A DNA stretch of 64,000 nucleotides, taken from NCBI RefSeq assembly GCF_035582795.1, contig NC_134367.1, positions 1,738,501 through 1,802,500 of the forward strand, written 5' to 3'. The notes under the pieces were generated by a model. The model saw only the letters and a list, made by a program, of their open reading frames with translations. It had not been told where the DNA came from and did not search any database. The DNA is from Mycteria americana (Eukaryota > Chordata > Aves > Ciconiiformes > Ciconiidae). A program made the translations under genes and the position numbers. Positions 10,006 through 22,300 of this stretch are shown here, piece by piece; position 1 is the stretch's first letter, and each line of letters starts with the position of its first letter.

Positions 10006-13000
10006 CATCCCAGTGTCACTTACACTGGGAAGGGGAAAGGGACTGGGGGGGCGGAAATTAGGGTGGGAGGCAGCATGTGCGTCAGGGAGATGGGTCTATT
10101 TTACCCCGACACCCCAAACAACCCCAGCCTGGTGGGACTGCAGCGAATTTGGGGTCCTTCGGCCCCCCAGCACTATCAACCCCTTGCACCCAGCCGTGCA
10201 ACCCGGGCTCACCCTGTGCACCCCTGGGGCACGCAGAGGTGATGCTCTCCCACCCCAGACCCAGAGCAGGGAGCTGGAGCCAAATTTCAGCCGTGTGCTG
10301 GGAGATGAAGAGGAGTTGGCCAGCACGGTGGGGAAGCATGGAGGTAGCTGGACACATTCCAAGGTCTACGCCGAGGCCAGATGACCCATTGGTCTATGCA
10401 TGGAGTAGACAAAAGGAAAACGTCGTGTCCTCAGTGCCAGGAGAGGAGCCGAATGGTTTCTTCTTCTCCAACCCTAAGGAGAACGTGGTACAATTCCTCT
10501 CCCATCTTTGATGAGCCCGAGAGAGGTGATGGCACCAAAATTTAGGACCAGCCTCCCAGAGTGGCCAAGAGTCCGTTCCTCCTGGGCCAAGGAGGTCTTC
10601 CCTGACCTGGTCCTCTCCGATCTGGGCTAAGGAGGTCCTCCCTGAACCTGAGAAGCCTTGGAAGATGGGTGTCCAACCAAGGAGCTGGTGGTCCCAAGGG
10701 TGTGGGATTTGGTGTCAACTTTAAGACAAATCCCAGGAGGGGATTCAGACCTCCCTGTGAACACAGCAGCCATGCTCAGGGGTTTCCATCACACTCAGGT
10801 GCAACAGCAAAGGGGCCATATCAAAAGGGACCATGCAAACAAGGACATGGAGTCACTGTGGAGGTGGCAGAGTCCACCACGGTCATACGAACTGGTGGGA
10901 TGTGAGTTAGCAACCCCCAAAAGCCATGTGGGAGAGGACCCGGGGAGAGCAGAAGAGCTTTTTGCACCCAAGAAGGGAGGAGAAGCCACAGGCTCAAGAA
11001 GAAGGCAAGATGCATGCATCTAGTACAGACGACGGCAATGGGAGTCTTGAGGCTGACCATCAGCAGACTTGTAGGAGCTGAGTAAACTTGCAGCAAATAA
11101 AATACTGGTCTGTTAGGTATATTGTATTTGAATAAACAAAGAATAATGAAATATATTGTTCTGCCCTAGGACTCTGTGCCATAGTCCACAACACCATGTG
11201 CGTTGATGGGCACGAAGGGATGCAGGAACCATGACACAATGGAAAAGGGCACCTAAGCTGGGCTGAGGATGAAGAAAACAGGGAGAGACTAAAAGACCTT
11301 CCTCCAAAGAGCCTTAAAAAGCACCCAGAAGCTTTGAGGAGGGTAGCAGAGAAACGGGGAGCAGAGCCAAGAGAGCACAGCTCTCCCTGGGGACAAGCCA
11401 GTGGGTGTCAGGGGGGAAAATGGGGCACCAGGGTAAGAAGATGATCATGGGGGCACAGCTGATGGCACCAACACCGTCAGGAGGCAGCTGTTTGGAGGAG
11501 GCGGTCCAAAGAGGATCAGGGTGAGTCAAAACCAGGCAAAGTGTGATGCAGATGGTGTCAGGATGCACATCCTAAAAACTCTCGACTCTTTCCAGGCACC
11601 TGGAGCAGAAACCCACCCCACCCATAACCACCTGCATCTCAGATCATCCTGCTCCATGGCCCGAATCCTAATGAACATCGTCAGGGCTCCAGCAAGGGTT
11701 CAGAGGCTCGTTTTTCTCCCATTGCTGTCAAGGTGGAGAGATGATGATGGCTTAGGCTAAAGGGAGAGGTGAGCTGGATCTTCTTCCTTCATCCAGCTTT
11801 TTGCCCACCACAGTGGTCCACCTCAGATAATCCCCTCCGTAAACTGATCAAGTTTTAATCTCCTTTCCAGTGTTTCTAGTGTTGCGTCTTAGAATAGCTA
11901 ATGTTTAACTTCCCTGTTCTTCTCCCTCCCTGGCTCTTTCTCCTCACCCCAAGGTGTTTGAAGATCCAGCCCTCTGGTCATGGACCCCTCACCAAGGTTT
12001 TTTTGATGACCATCACTCCAGGAGCCCTTTCCTTCATTTTTTCCCATCTCAGTTCAGATGCCTTTCCCAGCCGTGGGACTGGAGACCTGTGGGAGCACGG
12101 GCTGGTGGCCCTCATAAACCTTCTCCATCTTCAGTAAATACATTGAATCCTGATTATCACACAAGATGGAAATACTTGCATTGACCTAACACATCAGATG
12201 GAAATTGTTCTCAGACCTTCCTCTGCCTTGGGTAGCTGTGAGCCAAAACAACGCCGGGTCACGTAGCTGCTCCCCCAGCAAGACACACACAGAGCCAGCC
12301 GCTGCTCCGCAGCAGGAACATTGCACGTCCACGTGCGCAGGGGTCTGCAGGGCTGTCTGGTTAGTGCAGCAACGCACGGGACCCGGCAGGGCGTCTGCCT
12401 CGTGGCTGCACTCGATGAGGCTCTGTCAATACGATTTCTTGCCCCGCATCACTTTAGACAGCACTGTAATGGGGTCAGCCAAACTAACGAGGCAGGGGTT
12501 AATGTGAGTGTGAAAGGGAAGAGCAGAAGAAGGAGCCAGGCTCGCAGGCGGGAGCCCTGTCCTGGGAGGAGTCACACACGCTTTCCTCCCCCAGTGCAGG
12601 ACCGAGTGTACGGGGCCATTTCATGGGGTGTATTTAGTTTCTTGCTTAGCCGCACCGCTGTGTCGTGCCCAAAGCCTGGTACCCAGCAGATGCCTGGACC
12701 AGGACCATCACCTTCTTCCAGGGGAAGCCAGCAGGGTTGTCAGCCCCATACAGGGAGAGAGGCAGGGGAGGTATCCCCATGTCCCATCTGCTATAAGCTA
12801 TGGGGCACGAGCAGCCAGGAGTCCAGGCTTAACCTCCCCTTTCTGCAGCAGAGCTGCTTTTGCAGATGCTGGCCCCAATTCTTCTCCCTGGGACGAACTC
12901 AGGCATCCTCTGGCTGGATTTGGGGCTTGCAGTGATGAGAATCAGGCTGCCCTTAGCCTGCTGGGATACCAAATACCTTCATCTCACCACGCAGAGCCAT

Positions 13001-14970
13001 TTGAGATGCCCCCAGAGTTACCCACCTGGTTCCCAAGGGCCCTGTGTCCTGTGGGTCCCATGTCACCTCTGCCCATCCCATGTGCCAGCCTCTGATAGCC
13101 CACGAGTCTCAAACGGCAGAAGACACCCACACCTGGGTGAGAGGTTGGAGCTCAGATGCTCGCACCTGGACATCCTGAACCAAACACCAGAGAGGAGGTG
13201 ATGGAGACCAGGTCCTTGACTACATGGCAGAGCCTCTCCGGAGGCACCATCCTGTGGGCACAGCCAGGACATACAAGGGGAAAGCACAAAGCAAAGGTTT
13301 GGTGCCTTCAAGGAACCTCCCAAGGAGACACTTCATGGCACGTGCCAGAACCTGAAGGCTGAGATCTGGACAAACCTTCTGCACCTGATCCCACCTCTCC
13401 TGTTTGGAAAGTCAGATGCAATCCCATCCCTAAATCCCACCCCAAGCAAGACCTGTGCACCTCCTGAACATCAGAGGATGCCTGGGTGTCCTTCAGAGCA
13501 GACATGACAAGTGCTGCACGGTTGCTGACCTGCATGGGGGACACAAGTGTCCACCTCTGCAAAGCGACACATAACAGATCAAAGCAGGTACAGAAGCAGC
13601 ACCCTGGAAGTGCCTCCAGGACTCCAAGCGAAGAGATGAATCTTCCTGCCATCAACCCACCGCCGGACTCCGGGAGCTTTTCTCGGCTCGTGCGTCATCA
13701 ACAGCAGCGACATTGTGCAGGGACAGTTCTGCCGTTTGATGTCCTTCCTCCAGTCCGTAGCCTCACGCTGGTTTCTCAGAAATCATAAATTTGGGCAAGG
13801 TACCAGCCGTTCATTCACGGGAAGCTGGCACTGGTGGGCAAGGGGTGCGGTTGGAGCATTGGGTGTCATAACTAGCTGGGGCTTCTGCGGGGAACCGGGG
13901 GAGCGATTAAAACTATTCAAGGGCAAGGATGCCGTGTGAACTCCAAAACAGTATGAAAACCACAGTATTTTGTCTGCTCCTCCAGCGTGCAGACTACCTG
14001 TGCGTGCGAAGCTGTTTGGGCAAGGTGGAGGAGCCAGGTCTGAAGCAGAGAGATTCATCTTAGAGAGTGTAAAAGGCACCCAGCATGTGTCCAATATGAA
14101 CCCCGTAACCGTAGGGGAGCTTTGGGGTGCAGTCTTGCAAAGCCACCTGTGTACAGGCAACCACATCAGTAATGCCCTAGAAGGCCAAGATTGCTCCAAT
14201 CATGACATCAGATATAACAAATTTGAGTATGGATGTAGCAGAATTGGGACCAATAGGGAGAAAAAAAGTAATTAGGGGCAGATTAGGCTGAGAAAAAAGA
14301 GGTGCTAAGGTAGAAATAGAAAAAAAAAAGAGGGATAAGTTATGAAACCAGGTAAGGAACACAGAAGGATGGGATCTTTTGGTGGTCGGAGCATGGGTGC
14401 CTACAGACGGTGGTGATGCTGATCTGGGTACCCAACTGCATGGGATGCCCTTGGACAACTCGCTGGACTCTTCATCAGGGCTATGTCCAAAAGATTCAGT
14501 GCAAGAGGGTAAAAAGGGAGACACTTGCACCCTGGTATGAAGAGCTGTGGGGAGGGAAGGATAGTAAAACTGTAATTCAGCAGTAGTAGGGTGTAATTCG
14601 TATGGTTTAAGAGTGATACCTTTATCGTTGTGTTTAATAATGTGCAAAATCAGATCATAGATCAATAATGATAACGTGATCGTTAGTTAATTAGGTTGTT
14701 GCTTATTCAAGTGGTTTATTAGTCTCTTAGTAGGGTATTGCTTAACCAGTGGAATTCATGGCCATTTGAACGCCTGCAGTTCAAAGAGGGAAGGTCGGAT
14801 CCTGAAGGAATGGTGTTTTATCCGAGATGCGCGTGCCGCCAGGCAAGCAAGCTCTCCTCCCACTGCTGGTAGTGCCCAGATGTTCATGGCAAGTGATGGT
14901 CCAACAGCAGCGTAGACTGGCCCATTGCAACTCCCAAACACCATCGGATATGTCTTGGGAATACCCCCCA
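10006..14970. other. Intergenic region between STMN4 and the fibrinogen-like gene
   Basis: No gene recognised. It holds a small 40-bp tandem duplication at 10582-10650 and a possible distal STMN4 poly(A) signal at 11096. From about 14270 to 14760 there is a more AT-rich patch. Open frames here lack family motifs or matching splice phases. Confidence 0.5.
10582..10650 (+). repeat. 40-bp tandem duplication
   Basis: CTGGGCCAAGGAGGTCTTCC at 10582 recurs as CTGGGCTAAGGAGGTCCTCC at 10622, giving two diverged copies. Confidence 0.75.
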
Positions 14971-15592
14971 AGGAAGATTACCAAGGCCAACCTAGCAGAG
15001 GGACAGACAAATAATGTTGTTTTGTTATCTTGGTGATATTCGTTTGTAGGACGCTTGGAAGGTAACTTCTCCACTTGAGTTGCCCATGAAAAACGAGGTT
15101 CCAATCAAAATATTGTCCGGAACAGCGTAAAAGCTACAGAAACCATCAGGGAGCCAGCAGAGCATCAAGCAGGAGACAAGAAGTTGGGAGGGACGGTGTT
15201 TTGTCTCTAATACATCTGCCTTTCTCCTTCGCTGAACCTTCTTTGAACTCATCTGCACACATGAAACAGGAAAAAGGTAATCTAATTAAATGTTCATCAT
15301 CAAACACAATCAGGGCTGAGGCCAAGTCCCAGCCTCCGTCTCTTGATCCTGCGAGGAGGCAAAGTCAGGAAAAAAGGAGGGTCTCTCGCTGCAGCTACAA
15401 ATGGAAAATTAAAAGACAGCAACAACGAATCTTCTTTATCTGGAGTAAGGCAGTAAAAAAAGACTTAAAAATCATGTCTGATGATTCCTGCAGACCACTT
15501 TGAGCGTGGATAGAAAATTCATCAGAAGTTCTCTGCTGGAGAAAGGACGGACAGGTGAAAATGGAATGGAAAAGGGAAAACCTTCTGCGTTT

Positions 15593-15613
15593 TTTATTTT
15601 TAAATCTTTTAAT
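15593..15613 (-). other. Candidate poly(A) signals of the fibrinogen-like gene
   Basis: Read on the minus strand, ATTAAA (15613-15608) and AATAAA (15598-15593) lie about 770-790 nt past the stop codon at 16382. This would give a 0.8 kb 3' UTR, but it would run through the unexplained open exon at 15881-16108, so the true transcript end is uncertain. Confidence 0.35.
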
Positions 15614-15880
15614 TTGGAGTATTATTATCGCAGCTAGCTGATGTCCACGTGTGTAACACAATCTGCGCCAGAGAAGGCGAGGGCCACTGCAGACCTTCCT
15701 CCTCGTTTGCCCATGACACCATCCCTGGGCGATGCACGCTGGCTCTCCTGGCTTTCCTTAGGGCTACCTCAGCACCTTGGAGCCACCCTAGCACATCCCT
15801 GGGGTGGTGGACCTTCAGTACCAAATACATAGGCGGTGATGTGAACAGAGAAACTCTGCCGAGGCCAGAGAGACGCTCAC

Positions 15881-16108
15881 CTTACGGCACAAGAATTGGT
15901 CCGTCACATCCCACGTGGAAAACTCGTACAGGATCACTGGTTCTTTGTTTCCCTCTAAAATACCGTTGGGTTGGTAGCCAGAGCACTCAACATCTCCATT
16001 CAACATAAGGTCCAGCCTTAGTGTGTGGTTGACTCCTATCACCCAGTCAACTGGATTTAGTCTCGAGCCTTGGGGATGCCCAAGCCTGCCAAGGACTGCT
16101 GCTACCTG
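15881..16108 (-). other. Orphan coding-like exon, 76 codons, function unknown
   Basis: On the minus strand a pyrimidine-rich stretch ending TTTCAG at 16109 is followed by 228 open bases, then CGTAAG and a GTGAGC donor at 15880. The exon is phase 0 at both ends. Its translation has a normal amino-acid mix, with a possible N-glycosylation site (VNHTLRL), two cysteines and the stretch EPVILYEFSTWDVTDQF. It starts 274 nt beyond the stop of the fibrinogen-like gene on the same strand. A possible continuation is 15133-14978, which opens in phase 0 after a TAG acceptor and ends in TAA. I do not recognise the family. It may be a remnant or unknown gene, an alternative 3' end of the neighbour, or a chance open frame. 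Confidence 0.3.
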
Positions 16109-16381
16109 CTGAAACAGCAAGCCACATGCTTGTCTTTGCAAAGCCCTTCTCAGCAATCACCTCCACATTTTTAGGAGAGCTTTCGCCACCCAAACGCTTG
16201 CTGAAGGTCTTGACACCTCTGCTGTTGGTTCAATTCTCTCAAAAGCAAACAGGCAGCAACAGGCATGGTGGCTCGGTCCCTCCAGGATCTCCAGCATCAG
16301 TTTTTGCTCACAGCAAACTATTTCCAGCCCTCTGTTCCCAACCTTCAACGTGAAGTGAAATGAAGAATGTCCCAGGCTCCT

Positions 16382-19300
16382 TCATGGGGAGAGGTAGGGC
16401 CGGAAAGTGCGTGGTCGAATCATCATGACCACCTTCCTTAGCGAGTAGTAGTCTGTGTCCTTCCACGAGTACCACACAATACCGTCCGGCCCCAGGATCT
16501 TGCGGTTTTTAATGGAGTATCGGCCGCCCTGTGATGCAGAGAAAGAAGGATGGTCAGGCATGGGAAACGCATCGAAGCATCATCCGGATGGAAGCATCGG
16601 AAAACTGATTGCTCTGAAACACTGGAGCAAAGAGCTTAATGATGATGTGGTGAAAAGAGCATGTAAAGCCCAACATTTTTCAAATGGTCCCAATGGAGCT
16701 GGCATCCATCCATCTCGGGCTGCATGAGTCACCCGTACCACAAGTTTCTACCATGCGGTCCCAAACCCCAGCGTGCAGAGGTGTCTCAATACTCATGTCT
16801 GGCCCACAGCACCGAAAAGGCTGGACTACCTTGGTGCCCAGCACTCATTTTGTTCCCTCCCTGGAGAGCAGAGGCTGGTCAAGCCAGGAAGGATTGCTAT
16901 GATGTGAGGACCAACAACCTCTTCCCAGCCCTGGACCTCGTGTGCTAACGTCTGCATCCTCATCCCTCCACTTTACCTTATACTACACCCCATTGAGGTT
17001 GGAGAAAAAGCACTGGTTGGAGAAAAAGCACCTTGCATCCCCATCCCTCCACCTTTCCTTGTAGTACAACCCGTTGAGGTTGGAGAAAAAGCCCTGGTTG
17101 GGGAAAAAGCACCTTGCATCCCCATCCCTCCACCTTACCTTGTAGTACACCCCATTGAGGTTGGAGAAAAAGCACTGGTGGTACCACCATCCTCCATGGG
17201 AAATCTCAGCACAGATGTTCCCCGAGTCAGGTGTGCTGAAGCTCCTCTTGTTGTGGTACCAGGCAAAGGAATCCTCCACCGTCCCACTGAACCCGTCCAC
17301 GTGCAGGCGGTAATAGTTTGCCTCGTCCTCAATGCTGCAAGCAACAAAGGTGGGGCTATTTAATGGGGAGTGTTTGAGTCTCCTTTCCAACCTGGATACT
17401 GCATTCCTCGTGTGGACACCTAGCAATCATCGAGCTGCTCTGGCCAGGCTCCCTGCTATGACTCATCACCTCTAGAAGCTAAAGATGTTGTATTTTTCCC
17501 TTCTGTGGGATGTGCGTGATTTTATCGTGACTCAGGGCACTTGTTATAGGGCTGAACTGGGCAGACCGTGACTCTAAAACCACAATAAAGGACTGCGGCA
17601 CCTTTGGCAAGACAGTCCCTCTAATTACACAGCACTGCCTCCTCTCCACGTAACGAGCATCCCGCTCTTCACCTAGACTGAACTAATTAGTAATCTGCCC
17701 CTGGGCTAGCAAAGGCTGAAGGTCACTGCCATTACACGTGACGTCTGATGAGAAAAGTCAGGGTGATCATTCAGAGCACGCATTTGCTAGTGGAGAATGC
17801 TCCACGGCACATTCAGGCAATGGGATTTTTTTTTTCCAGCAGTTTCAGCAGTTTTGGGGTCTACTCAAGCCCTCAAGTGTCCATAAGGTGCAGAGCTGGC
17901 TTGGACATCCTGCCATGGTGGGTTACTCCGCAGTCACCCACAAGCATTTCCAGTATAGACAGGGAAGGAGTTCATCTGGGACAGTCTAGACAGACTCGGT
18001 CACCCCTGATTAAGAAAGGATGTGGCTGATGCAGCATGGATAAATAAAACAGCAGAGGAGGGGAAGAGGTATAGACACTGAATGACAGCACATCAGGTCC
18101 AGCAAGTAAAAGCCATGAGTAAAGAGGCTAAAAATCAAAACACGATTCTAAACCAGGGAGATGCTGGAGGACCTGCCCAGCAAGGCCACGGGACTCAGAC
18201 CCCTGGTTTTGACATAGAACTCCATAATTTTGGCAGAAAAAATACTCCTAAGCAGCTGGGGACTGTCCATTGGGTCCTACAGCTGCCTTCCCCTGGGGCT
18301 GTGGATGTTGGCCGTGGCCGAACGACACTGCACATTTACTATGTCACACCCAGGCTTCAACCCGGAGCAAAAATTGGTGGTCAAATCCGGGTGGGGAAGA
18401 AAGGATAGACAGCCTGGGCCCAGTCCGAAAAGCTCTCTAGACAGAGTCACTCTGACCTCAACAGGGTTCCCATGCCTGAAGGTCTCCCAGCATTGAACCA
18501 GTTGCATCTATGAGAACCAGGGAAGGCCATCCATCCCACTTTCTACCTGAAGACCTGGTAGAAGGCGTGTTTGTGTTTGTTGTTCCAGTCCTCCAGGTCA
18601 ATGCGCAGAGAGTAGTCCCCTTGGCTCGTCATCTTGTGGATGTTCTCGTTGCCCAGCCAGAACTCGCCATTGAGGTCCCCAAAGCCCTCCTTGTACTCGT
18701 TCCAGGTCCGGTTGAAGTCAACTGAGCCATCCTGACGCCTCTGGATGACCGTCCAGCCCCCACCTGCCAGGAGAGAGATAACATAAAATGGGGAGTCTCC
18801 AGGGAGCATCCAAAGGTCCCAGACAGACCCCTTACTGGTGTCACCTCTGAGGATCCATCTGCAGCTCAGCAAGGTGTCTCTTTGTCGTGTGTCCTCCCAC
18901 CAACTGGCAAAACACAGTGTCGGTTGCTGCACGGGGATAAAACATGATGCCCGTCATAGCTCACGGAAAGATGCTCCCACCTCTCCCATGTCGGTTCATG
19001 ACGGTGTTCCCCTCTTGATGGTCAGAGGGTCATTCCAGAAGGTGGTTTTAAATGGGAGAGAGATGGTAGTTTTCGGGAGAAATGTTTTGGGACTGGAACA
19101 AACTAGAGATCCTGGAGTTTGGAGATTATTATGTACTGTTCCTGCAGCACCACAGAGGCACAGGAGCTCTCCCAGTATTGTCTCACTGTCTCCATCTGCT
19201 CTCCCATCTGTGCAAATCCCTCTCTCCTCTCTCATTTTATTCCAATATTGTAAGCTTGGGGCGGGGGGGGGGACGGGGACACGGGACTGGAGCCATCTTT

Positions 19301-22300
19301 GTATTTGCTGTTTGTACAGCCTGTCACTCTACAGTGTCCAAGATTGTGTTGATGGTCACGCAAATAATAGTAATGACATAACAAAGACCACGTTGTCTGA
19401 ACAGCTTGTTTCTCAATGAGCACGTGCACCCCAAAGCTGCAATCACCTGTAGCTACTACAACAGGGGAAATTGTAGGTGTGGGGAGCTGAACCCCTTCCT
19501 CCAACATGGGATGTGTTGATGTGACGCGTCCATCTGGGCTGGAGCAGATCCATGGGGCAAGGGACTGACAATCCACCACCCCATTTCCCTGATGATTGTC
19601 ATTATTCTTCCGAAACTCAGGTGTTGCAAACCAATTTTTTTAGTAAGTTTGTGCCTTGGGATGACAGTAGTGTGCTCCGTATGGATATTTAGACAGCAAA
19701 GGTGTGGGAGGTCACCTCCTCCCTCATTTACACTCCAAAATATCTGTGGGAGAGCATCTACCTCCCCACTCCTTACTTCGGCACAGCTACAATTTAGTGG
19801 TTGCCCACACATAGCCCTCAACTACCCGGAGATGCTCCAGGTACCCCCAGTGACTAGCTGCTACTCCAGAAGGGCTTCTCTTTCCCTAAGCCCTGTGTCA
19901 TATCCACTACTGTGTTGCAAATATCTTGGATGCACGAGGACATCTCAAAGAGCACTAAACGCCTGTATTTAGGCAACTGAATCCCAGCCGTAATGTCTGG
20001 TTTGAACTATTCATCCAAACCCCTCCTTTAGTCAGCAGAAAGGACAAGTCCTCTGTCCCTGGAGAAGAGCCCTTATGGAGATGCTACTCTCACTGACTAT
20101 AATGTAGCCTCAGAATAGCTCAGATATAAGATACAACCCTCAGGTTAGACAAATCCCACCCAAAAGTTCTTCTAGAAGATGTTGTAGGTGCCTCCTGCAG
20201 TACCTTCGGTGTCCATCTCACACAGCACTTCAATAGGCATCCCTCCGACCGAGGGCATGATGCTGTAGACCCCAGATCGCCGGAGCCCGTTGTAGTAAAC
20301 GGAAGCACAGTCGATGGGGCAGTTCCTGGCGTGCTTCACCTCTGAGCGAGAAAGCAGAGAAACACGGTGGTTAGTGCACAGCGTGGAGAAAGGGGCATGC
20401 AACCAAAGCCAAGTGCACAGCGTGGAGAAAGGGGCATGCAACCAAAGCCAGCGTTGTTTTCACGCAATCGTAACGCAGAGCGGGACAAATAATCCTGGAT
20501 CGCGAGCTTCTTCTGAAGCTGGAAACCTCTGCAGCACACTAGCTTCACGCCTGAGTGCAGTGGCCTATTAGTGATCACGTTCGTTAGCACAGATCTGCAC
20601 TTAAGGATGCTGTGGCTGAGGGATGGTCTTCGGTTCAACCGGTGTTGTAATGGCAACGCAGAAATGATACGCATTTTGCCAGGCTCAAATGAGATTATAT
20701 CTCACACCGAAATGTTTTATACGTTGATAAAGAATAGGCTGGTTCTCGGGCAATGGTCGGTGTAGATTATAGCAGAAGGTTTTTCTTCTCCCAAACTGCT
20801 GCTGCGGGTTTTGTCTTACAAGGAAAGGGGATCAAAATCATTCTGGAGAACCTAAAGGTGTTTTATATTTGGATATGTCAGGTGGGATGTATTTCACCTG
20901 GCACCAGCCATCGATACTTCAGGCAGGTGGTCTCCACTAGCCCTTAGAGACTTCTGCCGAGGGCAGTTCATCCTGGTTTTACATGGGAGAGGAGAGAAGA
21001 GCCCCTCTCCCTGTCTCCCTCCATCACCTACCAAAGGACCCCAGCCGAGTTCTCTGCACAGAGATGCACGGTGACATCTGAGATGCCCCGGGGTTGGTTT
21101 TCAGCTGTCCCGTGTAGGTCATGTCTTGTATCTGCCAGGCTTACGTGGATGTCTTGGATGCTCCAGAGTATTTCGGGTGGCACTAGGTCTCAGCTGAACC
21201 GAGACCCTAGTCATAGCAGTGGAAAGAGCACATTGAATTCTTCTCTGTCCACGCGTTGTTTGCCTCATTATCTTAAATATCCAGCTCATGTGGGGGGACG
21301 CGTATGTAGACACCCAACATGAAGCATCTTCATCTGTGAGCTGAGCCTCCCTGGTGGGATGAATCCCGTCTTCAGAAAGAAAGGCACAAAAGCAGCTCAC
21401 ACAGCCAGATCCCCTTCCCTTCACCCACACAGCTAGACCAGCCTGAAGCACAGCGTGGCCTGAATACCCAACTGGGACCACTGGGAAAACCAGGAGCCTG
21501 AGGGAGGGCAGAAAGCATGGATGGGACATTGCCCTTCCATGAGGCACACAGAAAGGATGAGACCACGGGACTGGCAGACGATGAAAGCTCCTTGTGAACG
21601 GGAAAGTAAGTCCGGAGGGGAGTGATGGATGAATGGTTGCAACATCCCAGCCCACCAACTGAAGAGCGTGGTGGCTGGGAGGTCTCCCATGGGAGACCCC
21701 AGTGACAGGTTGGGAACATCTTTTGAGGTTGGCACCAACTGGCAGTGCTGCAGGGGAGCGTGTGGGAGAAACCAGTTGTGTGCAGCAAGCAGAGGTCAGG
21801 TAGAGGCAATCTAGACCCAGCAAGCATCTAGGACAGCAGGCAGAGCCTGATCCCACCTGAAGTTAATCAGCTAAAAGTGCTGCATCAACCAGCTGCACGT
21901 GGGCTGGCATTCTCTGGGCCAGAGAAGTCACCATCCCAGTCGCGTCCCGTTATTGAGATGAATCCCAGCTCTGGCTTGCAGGTGGCGGCCGTGGGTATAG
22001 ACATCAACTCTGACGTCCTGGTTTTGCACAGAACATTTCTTGCTCAAGGCTCTGAGGCACCTGGAAGCAGGTACCAGTGGAGCTGCTTACGCTACCTCCA
22101 CCACGACACGGATAGCCAAAAGAGCTTTAAATGAGCGCAATGGAGAAGACTCAGACGAGTTGGCTCAGGGGAGAAGTAACATGACTTTCCCTCCCCAGAC
22201 ATCACCAGCTCAAATCACATCAAGTTTGGTAGGTGAAAGCCATTAGCGGTTCAGCTCTGCATGCCGCCTCAGCCACCCAACCCAGCCTGCTCCTCGGTGG

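Noticed and set aside
14177-14665. A 162-codon minus-strand open frame in an AT-rich patch, considered as an old retroelement remnant
   Set aside because: No protease, reverse-transcriptase or capsid motif, no terminal repeats and no primer-binding site could be seen; the open frame alone is not evidence.
21119-21856. A 245-codon minus-strand open frame inside intron 2 of the fibrinogen-like gene
   Set aside because: Composition is not protein-like in the first half, no domain is recognisable, and the flanking exons already join in phase without it.
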